Shown here: piece after piece, positions 1 to 10,558 of the stretch | Position numbering within the stretch: position 1 is the stretch's first letter | How the letters are laid out: each line of letters starts with the position of its first letter | Source of the DNA: Paraphoma chrysanthemicola | Lineage: Eukaryota > Ascomycota > Dothideomycetes > Pleosporales > Phaeosphaeriaceae | NCBI GenBank assembly: GCA_020744225.1 | Contig: JAGMWG010000015.1 | Location: forward strand, 992,001 to 1,056,000 | Direction: 5' to 3' | DNA length: 64,000 nt | Notes under the pieces: model-generated | The model's input: the letters and a program-made list of their open reading frames with translations, nothing else | The model's database searches: none | Told to the model about the DNA's origin: nothing | Position numbers and translations under genes: made by a program

Positions 1-86
1 ACGGCTCCGTTACTGAATTCTTCTAGGCCTACCGGCGCCGCCTCACTGAGGTGTGCGCAAGTGCTCGAAAGTCGATGAAGGTACGT

Positions 87-204
87 CGCCCTTCCAGGCC
101 TCCACCGTGCTAACAGTGTATAGGTTGGAGTGGCAAAGTCTGACTCTCTCCTCCTCGTGGCGCCACTCTGGAAACTTCTCTTCGGAGATGCCAACGAGAG
201 CTCC
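87..204. repeat. decayed repeat, copy A
   Basis: Copy A of a short dispersed element. It shares with copy C (1754-1853) the ordered blocks cagtgtayaggttggrg, rartctgactctc, cctcc.cgtgg and gatgccaacgagagc / aatgccaatgagagc. On the minus strand both copies keep the same short translated block (NLYTVS preceded by a cysteine), so a coding origin is possible. Most differences from copy C are transitions. Confidence 0.5.
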
Positions 205-497
205 AGCACCAATACCTTCGCGATCGAAGATGAAACGACCTCTACTGCGGCTACACCTTCCTACCTCCGCCTTCCTACCCCCGACAGCCGCATCGCCTGC
301 GCCATCACCATTCATACCGAGTCCGCACGCCATACAAGGTCACAACTGCATAGAGCTTCGGTAGAGGACAACTGCACCATGCGCGTCGGCATTCAGTGAG
401 CCCAGCTGTCGTCGCTTGGCAGCAGATACTGACCAGCGGCAGGGCAACAATTACTCGGCAGTGGCTCATCATCTCTTGACATCCCCGGATGGCCTTT

Positions 498-560
498 GAT
501 CTTGAGTGGGGAGCAAAGTCTGACCTACACCTCCACGTGGTGCTCCCCGGCAACGGCCCT
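498..560. repeat. decayed repeat, copy B (partial)
   Basis: A shorter copy keeping only the core: gcaaagtctgac, then cacctccacgtggtg, then a ccccggcaacg tail that resembles the ccctgggtaatg of copy C. The upstream block with cagtgtayaggttgg is not preserved. It lies about 300 bp after copy A in the same orientation. Confidence 0.4.
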
Positions 561-1753
561 GTCGATGTCCCCGACAGGGTGCGGCGAACGTAGGCAGCGG
601 GCGTGGTCTTAACCGACCCCGTCGGGCTGGCGTAAACGGCCAGTATCGCCGACACCCATAACCGGGGCGTGGCATCCCACGCCTAGTGGAGGGAGGGAGG
701 AACCGGGGGTGGCAACTGGGGATTTGGAGGGACGATGAAGGCGCAATAGCGCAGAAATACAGTAAGACCTTCACCGGTGACCAGATCGACTTCGCTGACA
801 CATTGCAGGAAAGGTTTCTACCACACGTGCTCCTTCCTTTCGCATGGTGATGCTCATTCTTTTCGACTCTCCGCGGTGCTTGGTTCTCAGTCCTCGCTTC
901 ACTAACCACAAGCTCGCTACCTTCGGCGCCGATCCAAACGAATGCACGTTCTTCCATAACGTATTTTCTTCGACGGCTACCAAGAACAAAACACCGCGGA
1001 ATATGAGGCTTCCGAAACGCTTCTCTTTGGGCCATATTTCGTGGGAGCAATCGTGTCGATCCTGTTCACCTTCTTGCGAGGTAGGACCGTCCTATATGTC
1101 TCAAACATTTTTAAGTGGCTCTAAAGGCTTTTCGCGCCTTGTCAAAATCTTACTTGGCACGTCCGAATCGCGCTGGCAATCGAAGGGAGCTGTCCGGTAC
1201 GTGATCTGATCAAGATGCCTCTCAAAACTTTCAAGCTCTCACTGACTTCTTCGACAGATCTGGCTCCAACCCTTCACATCGGCGGCCGGACCGAACCTAG
1301 ATCACAGAATACACTTCCTTAGTGTATATCAGGGACGGCCGCCAACATCAACATGGGATGTAATGCTGTGGTGTCTTCTCTTATAAGACATATATTGCTG
1401 CTTTGCGGCAATTACAATCTTCTCCATTCCGATAAGTGACTCGGGGGTCAATACGTTTGCGCCCTTTAGAAGCCGAACTTCGTGCCTACGGGATGCGATG
1501 CGGTGGAGGGGCTTTTAGTAAGTTGTTCCAAATTGACCACAATGCCACCAAGAGCAGAAAACCCCTCGCTCACTTCTTTTTCAGGTACCAACATACTCAT
1601 TACTAATTTCCAACATCAACCGATAACGCCGATACGTCGGTGAGCTTGGTTGGAGCGTTGTCCAGCGGTAAGCATTCTTCCTCTCAATTGCAGGAGCATT
1701 TACTAACCGCGCGAAGTCTCTGGACGAGGCGGGCGCTGTGGATGAGGTCTGAC

Positions 1754-1853
1754 CCGCCTCTCCAGTGCAGAGCTGACAGTGTACAGGTTGGGGCATAGAA
1801 TCTGACTCTCACCTCCCCGTGGTGTGCCCTGGGTAATGCCAATGAGAGCAGTC
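1754..1853. repeat. decayed repeat, copy C
   Basis: The third copy, same orientation as A and B. It matches copy A over about 100 bp including the leading ccagtgcagagctgacagtg block and the trailing aatgccaatgagagc block. It is not part of any supported gene. Confidence 0.5.
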
Positions 1854-4800
1854 GTTGAGTTGCATCTCAAGAACGCCCACACTCTCCAAGGAAGAAAGGA
1901 TAGTGCCTTCAAAGCTAGAAATAGGATGCGCTTCTTTCGTGGCAGATCGCGCAAAGCTAACGGTTCGGCAGTATGGCCGCAAGATGCGCAGCGGTGGTGG
2001 TGAGAAGTGCAGATGGCTCAAGACAATTGTAATTTCACCGCCTTCGAGACGTCGCACTTCTGACCAAGCGCAGTACACCATCTCTTCCATATCTGCTTCC
2101 CTTGCCCAATCCTTGCTTCACTTTGCGCTTCCCTCACGTCTCGTGTTTCTTCTTCCCCCTCTCTCATGGCGGCTGAACCACTTTGAGCGTACTTCCCCAT
2201 AGTGCGGCTTGAAGGTTCTCGACCTAGACAAAAGATACTCGTCAGGAATGCGAGGCAGCAGTTGCTCAGTGGGGTCCAGGGCTGGCTGGAGATCAAATGG
2301 CGCTCTACCTCAGCTGTCGAGCTGAGGCCATAGCAAAGGCGACCATGGAGTGCAAGCATAATATGGCGAGCTTTCTTTGTCGAACACGTCGCTGGACCCG
2401 ACCCTGGCGTGGCTCGACGGCCAGCTTGCGCTCACGACTGCTGTGCGCGACGCTTGACAGAACCGCATTCCCGCCTCGGGTGGCAATGGGAACAGGCTGG
2501 TATTCAAGCTCGTACATTCCATGTGGGATCGGAGACTTTTGGCAATGGAGATTGTAAGTTGTGCTCGACACCCTTGAGGAGATGCTGACTGCCTTACACA
2601 CTGCAGTTCCAGGATGCTTGCCTTCGGCCCTGCCACGCCATCTCGCGCATGCATTGGGAAGAATGAGTTCTCTTGAGCCATGCTACCACGATCTCATTGA
2701 CTACTAAGTTCGCGTCAGATGAGCGAGCGTGCAATAGCTATCGGTCTGAGATCGATGTGTTGCTAAGCTGTGCAGGAGGTTGAGTCGCGATCGTAAGTCT
2801 GCCTTGATTCCAGAACACACAAGTAACATTTCACAGGCTCTTCCGAGTTCCTAAACGCCGTCGCACGCACATTACTGCGCCGTTTGCTAGCCCGCATCAC
2901 GTGCCGCTCGCTGCCTTGCGCCCTCAGCACCGACCCGCCCCAATGACAATACCGCCAATCCGTCCCCAGAGCTTTCCTGGCCCTTTGAAGTGGTATAGTT
3001 AGCTGTAACAGCAGGTCCAAGGTTAAGTCCATGCAGTATATATAATTTAATTTTCTCAAGTACTTCGCCTTCGGGCATTTGGGTAAGTTCGCATCTCTCC
3101 CATCTTCTCCATCACAACACTGACAGCCGACAGTCAATTTGAAACGATACAGAGAAGATTAGCATGGCCCCTGCACTAAGGATGACACGCTCAATCAAAG
3201 AGAAGCTACCATTTTTTTTTGCGATTATTGCGGCCTGGGTTCGAGTCGTACTGGTGGTAGCGGCATTGAGCTGGCGTTGTTGCGCTTCTTTTTGGCTGGC
3301 CAGTGCGGTAGCGGGGCGTTTCACCCTTGCCAAATGGTCTGGGTGGCCCTACATCGTGCTGGAATGTGTATCCATGGTTGAATTGAGTAGTGCGCCATCA
3401 CTATTGTTCCCGTTCCCCGCTGCACTCACACATCTTCTTCACGGCAGCTCGGATTTTCCATCTCTGCCATCTCCTCTCACCTCGCAATTGTCTCCTTTCG
3501 TTCTTCTTATGCATCCTATTTCCACGGCACAGTTCCCAGGCTTTGATCCCTCATATCAGCTGCCCGTTACAGTTGCCAAGATTAAAACAAACGGATCACA
3601 AGGAGTTGTCCGTGAGGGAGGCTGGTGGGAAATGGGAAGCGAAATAAAACTTGGCCATCGCATAAGAAACCCGGAGCCTGGCTGTCCACGAATTGCGGAG
3701 AGGGTGGCAGACCAGACTTGGACGAAGGCGATGCAGGACGTGAGACGGTATCCGATGCCTCACGAGATGACCGGTGGCTTCTAATGGGGTGTCCAGGATG
3801 ACTCGCTCCGACATGATATACAGAGATGAGGAAGTTCATTTTGAGTAGATCGTGAATCGTATTCATGCGGCGTGAGGTACTGATCAGGTAACGGTAGATA
3901 CAAAGAGAGAAGTCACGCGAAAGAAAGGAGTGCGATCCGACCCACTATACATGATGCTGGAATGAACATGACCGATATCATCATGAAAAATTGCTCATGG
4001 TATGAAGTGTAAGTTGAAGGCACCGTATCTGTCTGAAGGCTCCAGGCCATGCTAAGGCGATACAATCGTGAAGGGAAGTGGCCGGATCTGGAAAGGTGTC
4101 ATTCGGGGTAGAATGCTTTGAAATAAGCAGTCATCCCAAAACGACTGGAGCATACTCGATTAAGCACAATTGTATTTGTATGAATGAAGTTACAAACCCG
4201 ACATGTGTCAGAATGCGTGCTGAGATGATGGAAGACGAGAAGGCTCAAAACTGCGGAAGGCGCGGGGCTTGTTGCGCTGTGATTGGTCAATGGATCGGCG
4301 GCCGAATATTTGCCGCCAGAATCTCGAATCGCGAAACCTCAAGCTCCACCATCGCCAACGTCAACGCCTGTGAGAGGTATCGTCGCCCGTCGCAATGGCG
4401 AAGAAAGGTATGCACCTGCTATTCAGTTACTCCATAGTAATCAGCGATGCTGTTAACGCCCGCGCGACGTCCTGGGCACCCCATATTTGCGTCATCTTTT
4501 GCGACACATCCGCTGACCACTACGTTCGACAGCAAAGTCACGTACCATTATGGTGCGGCTCATCTCGATGGCCATGACGGGCTACTACCGCACAATGCAA
4601 CGGCCACGTGCGCACCAACCGCTGAGCATGCTCAAATACGATCCGATCGGTACGAGTCCCTCAGTTCCTGCCTCAACAATTGTGGCGTGTATCGCACCTG
4701 TCGCTTCAATATTGGAATTGATCTAAGAGATGGGAGATTCGGAATGCAATTGGAAAGGGCGGTGTGACTGCGCTGGTACAATGGAGGGCTAACAAGCTGA

Positions 4801-5421
4801 CAGTGCGAAAACAAGTCCTCTTCCTCGAAGCGAAGCGCGGCAAGAAATAACCGGACAAATATGACACCAAGAATATAACGAGCTGCGCGAAACAGCCATC
4901 GGCGAGGTTAAGGGCATTATAGAGCCCAGTGGGATTCACAGCATGTCGCATGCTGCATGGTGTATCCTGTGCAATTCGCCCTATCCGCAAGCCATTGGCA
5001 GTAGCCACGACAAGATGTCGATCGGGGAGGTGTCGGGATACTGTAACATATACTGTGCATATCATTAGTTGGCGTTATCAATTTTGCGAAGAGTCTGGCA
5101 GATGCCATGCGACGGCCGCGGTCACGTACAACAACACATCACGTTACTCAGCATCCATATATTCGCAACATTCTCCTTGCAGGTTTCTCCCTTGCTTTCC
5201 TCGATCAGCTCTCGGGTCAATTTCTTCGTGCACTCTGCTCCCCCACACGCTGATATAGCAGTTAAGATTTCGGCGCATTGTGCTGCGCCACGATCAGGCC
5301 GGCAGCATTGATCAACTCTGCCCACGGTATCTGGCAACCCCGATCAAGTTCCTACTTTGCCTACTCCTATCTACCTCATTCAATATCTATCCAAGGTCAA
5401 CAAAGAGTAGTCGCCCGGAAG

Positions 5422-6044
5422 ATGCGACTTTCGCACTTCGTTTTGCCCCTCATTTCGGTTGGCTCAGCCCTCGTCATTCCCTCGACACCAATGACGAATC
5501 AGCATACACTTGCTGATGTCGTTCTCAGCGGTACTCATGAACTAGTTCCTGGTGAGAACCCGGCGCATTATACCCGCGTTAAACGAGAGGACCAAATATT
5601 CGCTATCCACGAACTTTCAGTGTCTCCGTACCCACCAACAGTGTATGCCTTTTCGACACCATGACATGCCTCACGACTATCTACTAACGCCTGAACAGAG
5701 GTCATCGCATATTCTTCTACCTGGGCGGAAGAACATCCGATGCCAATGGCAACTTTCTCGGTCTCGCTGATGCAACGCTCGAGCTCATCGTTCGTGGCGA
5801 CAACCAGACATGGTCGGCCAAGGAGAAAATATCGGAATCGAGGTTCTTCACGAGACGAGGGGAGAGGAACAATGTGTATGGTGGGCCGTTTCTACCAGGC
5901 TTGAACGAGCTGGTGGGCGATATTCTGCTGTGGAGTTGGGGTCATGAGCATGGTACTGTACTTCTGGACATCGAAGCTGTTGCGATGCTGCCGGATGAGA
6001 GGATTTTGTTTGCGTTTGGGGCGGAGGTGGAGTACAAGTTCTAG
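5422..6044 (+). CDS. small secreted protein, tandem paralogue 1
   Basis: Two exons, 5422-5642 and 5699-6044, joined across a 56-bp intron (donor GTATGC, branch ACTAAC, acceptor ACAG) give 188 residues. The first 18 or so residues form a signal peptide (basic start, hydrophobic LPLISVGSALV). The mature part has VPGENPAHYTRV, then a short helix/strand region ending SPYPPT, then after the intron GHRIFFYLGG and a C-terminal LPDERILFAFGAEVEYKF. The same blocks, and an intron at the equivalent place, occur in the next gene, which is the main support for this model. The VPGxNPxxY start and PxPP block faintly recall the fungal ML (NPC2-like) lipid-binding domain, but the cysteines of that domain are absent, so no function is assigned. 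Confidence 0.75.
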
Positions 6045-6674
6045 CTAGGAGGTGGGCTCATGGGAGCCAGACCCGAGCTTCTCCCGAAGCGTGTTGTCCA
6101 CTGGCAACAACCCATCACTGATGCTCCACAATTGCACCACCAACAACTAGATCGCCACGACGCGATGAACTCAAAGCTGTAGTAAGATCGGCAGCGGACC
6201 TCCCCGTGATTGACTCTTCCGTCTGCGCAGTGCACAGCTCGGAGACCGAGCTTTCATCCTGGCTTCAGCTGCAGCTGCAGTTGCAGACATGCATGTAAAT
6301 TCGCGGCGTCAGCTTTCTGCATATCCCTGGGCGCTCAGCTTGAGACATTGACGCCAGTGCCAGGACTGTTGGTTTGGTATTGATTGAGGCACAGAATCAA
6401 GGATTGAGGGGTAAGATCCGTGCCGCACAGCACAAGGAACAACACCACAAACTTCGCGTGGAACGTGCCGCACAGTACGATTAGGCAACCGCCACGCGAG
6501 CGTCAACATGCCCTAGAATCGTTGACACCGTCTTGAGTCTTTCCAGCATCAAGGATATTACACCTGCTCCTCACGACCGTTCTTACACCCACACCCACAT
6601 CCGCAGACACCGATTCTTCGTCACACATCAAGCAGAATTTCAGAAACCACTTGAGTCATACCATATCCGCAGCC

Positions 6675-7339
6675 ATGAGACCTGCATTCTTTGGCGCGCT
6701 CTTAGCATCTTTGGTAACCGCTTTGTACCACTCGTACCCGTCTCCAGTCCAGCAAGAGGCCATCTCAGAAGGAGAAGGCGCAAACCAGCCTGACCGCCGG
6801 AAGGTGCCCGGGAGCAATCCAGCATATTTCACTCGTTTGAAGGTAGAGGACCAGCTGGCAAATATTTACGATTTCACCGTCCTTCCATACCCTCCCATCG
6901 AGTGCGATCCCTGTCTTCCCACTTTCCTATCACATCCACTAATAAACACCGTAGTAACACTCGAGTCTTCTTCTACATCGGCTGCGACATCTATTTGAAT
7001 GACACGCGCGGCGAAATTACAGGCCTTGCGAATGCGACCCTTGAAACTCATGCTAGGTTGCCCGACAGCGACGATGGCGATGACGATTTCTTCTTCTTGA
7101 AAGGAAAACTCACTGAGTGGGGAGTTTTCACTGTGCGCGATCCAGAGACATACGAATATGGAGGGCCACTAGAATTTGGGACTAACGATATTGTCGGTGA
7201 TTTCATCAATTTGAATTTCGACCCCCATCATGGCACCGCTATCTGGGATTTTGAGGCCGTCGCAAGATTGCCTGACGACCGAATCCTATTCTCGTTCGGA
7301 GCTAGAGTTCAGTGGGATTACGTGCTTGGAATGCATTGA
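6675..7339 (+). CDS. small secreted protein, tandem paralogue 2
   Basis: Two exons, 6675-6901 and 6955-7339, with a 53-bp intron (donor GTGCGA, acceptor GTAG) give 203 residues. It starts with a signal peptide (MRPAFFGALLASLVTALY). Conserved blocks shared with the upstream gene are VPGSNPAYFTRLKVEDQL, LPYPPI just before the intron, RVFFYIG just after it, GLANATLE, YGGPL, and the closing ARLPDDRILFSFGARV. An acidic DSDDGDDD patch is specific to this copy. The pair lies 630 bp apart in the same direction, so a tandem duplication is likely. I do not recognise the family; a distant relation to ML/NPC2-like secreted lipid-binding proteins is only a guess. Plausible roles include apoplastic or effector-like proteins, but nothing in the sequence proves this. 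Confidence 0.78.
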
Positions 7340-8368
7340 GGATGCATCTCTTCACATCATAGTGTGAGATATGGAAGGGTCCAGTGCAATTCGGAACGTG
7401 TGAATAGGAGACGACGCTTACGCATCGTCCTTACCATTGTTAGTGGTCAATAACTTCTGTGACCGGCTTCGCATGACTTAGATCCACCTCACAACTTGCT
7501 GTACACTTCGCCAGCCTACTGCGTCTGGGCTAGGACAATCCAGAACCAGTTCATGTCCAAAAGATGCTCGCCTAGGTGGCGAGCCGTGTTTCAGCAACAG
7601 GAACCTGACATCCGATGAGACGGTCGGAGCATGTTGGTGGCGGGTTGAGTCCAAAAACTCAGGTGTGTGGTCGAACTTTTCCCACTATGCTTTCGCGGAG
7701 TTCAATGGTGGGCGTCCATATCAAACAGGGTCCTCCGCAGTGTTTTCAAAGTAGGGTTACTGGCTCACGAACCACCAGTCAAACGACAGCTCGCCGACGG
7801 CGACCCGAGGGCTCCCCATCTGCAAACACCGAAGATGGGCAGAATGAGGAGCTGGCATGAAAAGCCGTGTCGGGACGACGGGCAAGAAAGGGGGAGGCTA
7901 TTGTCACGACCACTTGCATATCTCGGAGATCCTACGGATCTTCCCCGGGGCTACTCTGGTCCAAGGGCTTAGGTGTCACGTGCCATGTAGTATATTATCG
8001 TGCTTGAAGCCTTGATAGCTCCTCAAGGATTCGTCTTAATACAAGCCTTACTCATCTCAAGTGCCTGCTCGCGATGCCTCTCACAGTCTCGCTACATGGG
8101 GACAAACGTTAAAGGATAAAAGTGTCTCACTACGCTATGTGTGACCTTGCACAGATTCAAATTGTTAAAGCCAAAGTACCGCTCGTATTTCTCGCCGCGG
8201 TGTGTTTCTCGACCTCTAGTGATTGACTTATATCGAAATTTTGCTTTTATCGCTCCAAAACGCATGGACCACTCGAGCTTCTTTATGATCAATGAAATGT
8301 GAATTCTCTGACGAGATAAGGGAATGTATTGGAAATGAAACGAGCGGCTCCATACAATGTCGAATACA
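7340..8368. other. intergenic, nothing recognised
   Basis: About 1 kb between the secreted-protein pair and the 3' end of the minus-strand HeLo-like gene. Only short overlapping frames with no domain, splice pattern or repeat that I can support. It is the expected place for two 3' UTRs. Confidence 0.5.
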
Positions 8369-9820
8369 TCATATCGAATCCTGAAGCCTCTCAAGACGAG
8401 ACAGCACACCCCCCATTAATTGTACACCCTGGCCTCTCTCTGCATTCAAACATTCTCTCACAACATCCGCATACGTCTGTCCTGCATGATGAACCACACC
8501 CGGAAGAAATCTTCTCAGGATATGCTTCCTACAGTCTTCAGGAGACTTTTCGCTAAACAACTTATTCCCGTCCTTATCCATTTCCGACGCACATGTTCTC
8601 CACCTCGCAATCTCAATCAGCACTACACCCAGGGAATATATATCGTACGCTGGCACATAATGCGGATTCCCCTGTTCAGCCTGCCGATCGGGATGGCGGT
8701 ATATTTTGTCCTCCCAAGACCCTGTCTCTGTTCCTGAGGAGTATCGGTGTTCGTCGCGAGCTAGTTCGAAGCCGGTGAGATACGCTTCGCCGGACATAGT
8801 ACCCTGGCGGGCGCAGATCATGATTTTCCTGGATTGAATGGTTCTGTGTACCCATTTAATTGCATGTGTCACAAACAGCGCGGCGGCGATTCTGCGTGCA
8901 ATTTCCAGACGCTTGCTGAGAGAGTAGCGCTTTTCTCTCGCCATGAGCTTGTCTAAGAATACCGCCCCGGTTGGTTCGGAGATTCCAGAAGGCAGATTAA
9001 AAAGTAGGGAGAACCGGTGGTTTATCTCGTCGTGGTAGTACCCTGTGCATGGTAAGATGCACATTAAAGATGGTTTAGCATAGCTTAGGATAGTAGCTAG
9101 TCTTTTGGTATCTTTTTCGGCGTCAGTTCGTCGACTTTGGTCTGCCGATACATCATACGGTCGAAATTCTACCAGTGCCTTCTGTTTGTCTGGCAAGGAT
9201 GCCATCATGCGTGACGAGGGTAGACCAAGTAATTCGACATGTGAAATGTCCGTGATAAGATGGTCGATTGATAGTGTTGCTTCCTTTGATTTGGTGATGA
9301 TCTCATTCATCCGATATTCGGCCATCAGCTCCGGTACTTGTAATAATGGCGAGACTCGCTGTTGGCTTATGGAATCATTGAACTTCGACATCAAGAGCGA
9401 TAGACGCATGTACAATCTTTGGCTCCATCGAAAAAGGTCCTGTTCTAGCTCAATGGCGACCTTCTCCATTGTCACGGTCCACATTACACGGTTGAGCAAA
9501 GTCGATGTTTTGTATGGCTCAAGACGGGCTTTGATCTTGAGCAAGCTTATAAGTAGCTGGTCGAATACTCGTTCGGTACTTTCTCGCTCTTTTTCATTAG
9601 CTAGTAGCGATGGGTTTTGTTTGAATATGCTGATAAGGTTCTCTAAAGTCTCGGAATCAAACTGACATTGCCGGACAACCGAGGATGTCTTCTCCGTGTA
9701 TTGTGCCAAGCTACTGGCAATGTCCACAATAGCCTTGAATGTTTTTATTGAGGCGTCGAGGACTGTGAGGACGCTAGCTGCGGCGCCCAAGGCGTTGAGC
9801 GCCGCCTGATCCATCTTCAA
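8369..9820 (-). CDS. HeLo-like N-terminal domain plus pseudokinase
   Basis: A single uninterrupted frame of 483 residues. Residues 1-150 are predicted helical and resemble the HeLo-like/STAND N-terminal helical domain of fungal cell-death proteins (GAAASVLTVLDASIKTF). Residues 210-480 have a protein-kinase fold layout but the key residues are gone: WVHRTIQSRKIMI (323-335) stands where HRDLKPxNIL is expected, so the catalytic Asp is Thr and the metal-binding Asn is Lys. GFELAR (350-355) replaces DFG. The kinase C-lobe signature YDIYSLGVVLIEIARWR (392-408) is well kept. A helical domain joined to a pseudokinase is the same order as in animal MLKL. It is transcribed away from an apparently active kinase gene. 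The start used is the first Met; a second Met follows at residue 3. The family assignment is from motif memory; the cell-death role is inferred. Confidence 0.82.
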   Translation of the reverse strand: MKMDQAALNALGAAASVLTVLDASIKTFKAIVDIASSLAQYTEKTSSVVRQCQFDSETLENLISIFKQNPSLLANEKERESTERVFDQLLISLLKIKARLEPYKTSTLLNRVMWTVTMEKVAIELEQDLFRWSQRLYMRLSLLMSKFNDSISQQRVSPLLQVPELMAEYRMNEIITKSKEATLSIDHLITDISHVELLGLPSSRMMASLPDKQKALVEFRPYDVSADQSRRTDAEKDTKRLATILSYAKPSLMCILPCTGYYHDEINHRFSLLFNLPSGISEPTGAVFLDKLMAREKRYSLSKRLEIARRIAAALFVTHAIKWVHRTIQSRKIMICARQGTMSGEAYLTGFELARDEHRYSSGTETGSWEDKIYRHPDRQAEQGNPHYVPAYDIYSLGVVLIEIARWRTCASEMDKDGNKLFSEKSPEDCRKHILRRFLPGVVHHAGQTYADVVRECLNAERGQGVQLMGGVLSRLERLQDSI

Positions 9821-9989
9821 GAATGTCGAAATCCAGAATGAAAGAATCTTCGATCAAAGTATGGCCTAATTCAACAATGCGGGGGTTCCAGAATTTCCCA
9901 AGAGCGGGCGTAACACAGAACCTACAAATGGAGGGGTGGAGGGATTTTATATTCAGCCTTCTCTTGGCGCCATATTATGCCTCCAGATT

Positions 9990-10022
9990 ACGGTGTGTCA
10001 GCAGTCTGTGCGCGCCATCACT
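9990..10022 (+). repeat. inverted repeat, left arm
   Basis: The reverse complement of this 33-bp arm matches 10382-10414 at 29 of 33 positions. Three of the four differences are transitions. Weaker similarity continues inward for another 20-30 bp. The arms are about 360 bp apart, consistent with a small terminal-inverted-repeat relic or an inverted duplication. Confidence 0.6.
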
Positions 10023-10381
10023 AAATGCGCCAAATCGCTCAAATCGCTCAACACGCTCACACAAAAATGAGGCTGTAGAGCCACACACCATGGTGAATAT
10101 CACGAGAATTTTTAGTGCAGCGCTCTATAGATCCATGCGACTAACTTAATTCAACTTTCTGGACTTGTGGAGGTGCGGCCGCGGCGTGTGATTTTGGTGG
10201 GAGGTTCTCAACGCGGCGTTGCAGGACGAGCACCACTACAGGCCACCGCACCACCACGCTGCTTCTTTGTAGGCCTTCTAGAGGCTTTGGAGCTTTGCGC
10301 TTGCTTCTTCGGGCCAATCGTAGAGGTTTTGCACGGTTGTTTTCTTCCTTCTTGCGTTGTCGTTCAGCTTCGCGCGCACTC

Positions 10382-10414
10382 AGTGATGGCGCGCACGGAC
10401 TACTGATACACGGT
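10382..10414 (-). repeat. inverted repeat, right arm
   Basis: Partner of 9990-10022. The two arms read in the same sense encode similar peptides (SSxCAPSLxA), so the source was probably a coding or repeat sequence that was duplicated in inverted orientation. Confidence 0.6.
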
Positions 10415-10558
10415 CCCAGAGGTTTTGGCTTTCTCAGCCGAAAACCCATGTCTTCAGCTGAGATTCAGGGGTCGTGCCAAATGCACCATTTCGATACTTA
10501 AGAAGTCTCTCAGCCCCGGACAGTCGGTATAAATGCTCATTCAGAGGAATTCGTTGAA

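Larger units (their letters stand above)
1..5421. other. gene-poor stretch at the left end
   Basis: I see no convincing gene here. Open frames occur on both strands, but none exceeds about 205 codons, they overlap each other antiparallel, and none shows a recognisable domain or paired splice signals. The stretch holds three diverged copies of a short repeat (listed separately) and a perfect 8-bp stem hairpin near 557-580. It may be old repeat sequence changed by mutation. Confidence 0.5.
9821..10558. promoter_or_regulatory. shared intergenic region of the divergent kinase pair
   Basis: The 738 bp between two divergently transcribed genes must hold both promoters. It also contains an inverted repeat pair (9990-10022 and 10382-10414, listed separately) and a run of aaatcgctc direct repeats near 10030. 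The minus strand from 10449 to 10141 is open for 102 codons and rich in Lys/Arg/Glu (AREAERQRKKEENNRAK), which recalls the basic C-terminal tail of fungal pogo/Fot1-type transposases, but it is too short to call. Confidence 0.4.

Noticed and set aside
3230..3262. tRNA-like T-loop word (gggttcgagtc)
   Set aside because: The flanking bases do not pair into a T stem and no matching anticodon or acceptor arm is present.
3164..3784. 206-codon plus-strand frame with a hydrophobic start
   Set aside because: The start could mimic a signal or membrane segment, but the rest is low-complexity with no domain, no splice signals and a T9 run near its start.
10141..10449. Minus-strand frame with a basic tail like that of a transposase
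   Set aside because: Only 102 codons with no catalytic part; kept as a hint for the inverted-repeat finding, not as a gene.
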